From positions 1-39,188 of the IMG/VR virus record IMGVR_UViG_3300005613_000178: DNA of 39,188 nt; one strand, given 5' to 3'. The position numbers and the translations under genes are program-made. This DNA comes from a virus. Below the pieces are notes generated by a model. The model had not been told where the DNA came from. It saw nothing but the letters and a program-made list of their open reading frames with translations, and did not search any database. Each line of letters starts with the position of its first letter. The stretch's first letter is position 1. Positions 38,597 through 39,188 of this stretch are shown piece by piece.

Positions 38597-38900
38597 GGAA
38601 CCGTTACCGGAACCGGAACCGTTACCGTAACCGTCACCGGAACCGTAACCGTTACCGGAACCGTTACCGTAACCGTAACCGGAACCGTAACCGGAACCGT
38701 CACCGTCACCGGAACCGCCACCGTAACCGTCACCGTCACCGTCACCGGAACCGTAACCGTAACCGTAACCGGAACCGTAACCGGAACCGTCACCGTTACC
38801 GTAACCGTTACCGTTACCGTTACCGTAACCGTAACCGTTACCGTTACCGTAACCGTTACCGGAACCGTTACTACTTTTTATTTCCTCCCTATCGGCATCC
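38591..38900 (-). pseudogene. Start-less Gly-X copy in inner array
   Basis: The frame reads REEIKSSN followed by about 45 Gly-X pairs, ending GSG and TAG at 38591-38593. It is identical in opening to the gene at 144, except that the start codon is AGG instead of ATG. No other start codon of the Gly-X frame is upstream before a stop. It can be read only as the end of a Val-Thr frame that passes through the spacer (SKDADREEIKSSN), giving a 193-residue open frame from GTG 39172. Confidence 0.5.
38594..38866. repeat. Hexanucleotide array, inner right segment (about 45 units)
   Basis: About 45 units composed only of CCGGAA, CCGTTA, CCGTAA, CCGTCA and one CCGCCA. Minus-strand frames: Gly-X and Val-Thr/Pro/Ala are open through the whole segment; the third contains stops. 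The plus strand also stays open as Arg-Asn/Tyr/His. Together with the spacer it forms a unit of about 313 bases. Confidence 0.95.
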
Positions 38901-38910
38901 TTACTAACCG
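38867..38910 (-). repeat. Spacer module, copy 2 (start codon changed)
   Basis: The first 31 bases are 30/31 identical to 121-151; the remainder matches 38573-38596. On the minus strand it links the Val frame (VSKDADR) with the Gly-X frame (EEIKSSNG) because the hexamer phase changes across it. It also carries the TAG (38904-38906) that ends the outer Gly-X frame. Confidence 0.9.
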
Positions 38911-39188
38911 GAACCGTAACCGTAACCGTAACCGTCACCGTAACCGTTACCGTCACCGTCACCGTAACCGTTACCGGAACCGGAACCGTAACCGTTACCG
39001 GAACCGGAACCGTAACCGTAACCGTCACCGTAACCGTTACCGTCACCGTCACCGTAACCGTTACCGGAACCGTAACCGGAACCGTCACCGTCACCGGAAC
39101 CGGAACCGTCACCGGAACCGGAACCGTAAACGTAACCGGAACAGCAACCGAAACCGTTACCGGAAACGACACCGCAACCGTTCCGGGA
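38904..39188 (-). CDS. Gly-X repeat protein, C-terminal part (runs off window)
   Basis: The Gly-X frame enters at the right end and is open to TAG 38904-38906, about 94 residues. The first 23 residues near the window edge are degenerate (several Cys, Val, Phe and Arg in place of Gly or the usual X); the rest is regular Gly-X with X being Asn, Asp, Ser or Tyr. It is in frame with the gene starting at 144 if base 39188 is followed by base 1. No independent start is visible. Confidence 0.45.
   Translation of the reverse strand, partial: SRNGCGVVSGNGFGCCSGYVYGSGSGDGSGSGDGDGSGYGSGNGYGDGDGNGYGDGYGYGSGSGNGYGSGSGNGYGDGDGNGYGDGYGYGYGSG
38911..39188. repeat. Hexanucleotide array, outer right segment (about 46 units)
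   Basis: Regular to about 39128, then several units deviate (for example ACGTAA, CAGCAA, CCGAAA and CCGCAA). It includes a higher-order repeat of at least 62 identical bases (38921-38982 and 39011-39072) at a 90-base offset, i.e. 15 hexamers, which shows block duplication. Confidence 0.93.

Noticed and set aside
38488-38907. Plus-strand open frame with Arg-Asn/Tyr/His repeats
   Set aside because: It is antisense to the leftward operon and stays open only because of the hexamer composition; there is no ribosome-binding site.
38594-39188. Diversity-generating retroelement, because X codons vary as in an adenine-mutated template
   Set aside because: No reverse transcriptase or template repeat is visible, and the variable positions repeat every 6 bases instead of forming one variable region.
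38594-39188. CRISPR array
   Set aside because: Units are 6 bases with no unique spacers of 25-40 bases, and no cas genes are present.

Overview
The window is a nearly complete siphovirus genome (tailed phage with a long tail), about 39 kb and roughly 45% GC. Evidence: large terminase with Walker and nuclease motifs, DUF4055-like portal, Mu F-like head protein, scaffold, major capsid, tail tube, tail chaperone with a -1 frameshift site, a 1,203-residue tape measure, tail-tip proteins and an M15 endolysin. No integrase, repressor, DNA polymerase, reverse transcriptase or tRNA was recognised, so a lytic lifestyle is plausible but unproven. The M15 endolysin and two probable lipoproteins fit a bacterial, probably Gram-negative, host; the host cannot be named from this sequence.

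Layout. (1) Positions 3657-3694 hold two overlapping divergent sigma70-type promoters. (2) Leftward from there (minus strand, 3621 to 1) lie small proteins, a Bet/RecT recombinase, a Gp157-family protein and a DUF6948-like protein, then a Gly-X protein encoded by a hexanucleotide array that runs off the left end. (3) Rightward, 3724-7256 is a replication/regulation block: HTH protein, replication initiator with internal iteron-like repeats, Fis-like HTH protein, tiny membrane proteins, a phage ECF sigma factor and a PD-(D/E)XK nuclease. (4) A consensus-like promoter at 7258 precedes a small HTH gene and two hairpins. (5) 7879-32826 is the packaging and structural block; unusually, a fibre/tailspike cassette with a GT2 glycosyltransferase sits between terminase and portal. 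(6) 33646-35879 is the lysis block. (7) A bidirectional terminator at 35967-35993 separates it from a leftward block (38543 to 35983) encoding small proteins, a metallophosphoesterase, a two-TM protein and a metzincin lipoprotein. (8) 38573-39188 is again the hexanucleotide array.

Both ends carry the same array in the same orientation. If the ends join, all minus-strand genes form one leftward transcription unit from the divergent promoter to the bidirectional terminator, with the array inside it. The most unusual element is this array: only five regular hexamer words, encoding a (Gly-X)n protein with X limited to Asn, Ser, Tyr, Asp and Gly, with block duplications and a duplicated gene-start module that links a Val-Thr/Pro frame to the Gly-X frame.

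Most genes overlap by 1-30 bases (ATGA, TAATG or GTGA junctions), which supports the many tiny genes reported. Function calls come from reading motifs and family resemblance by eye; no database search was run.
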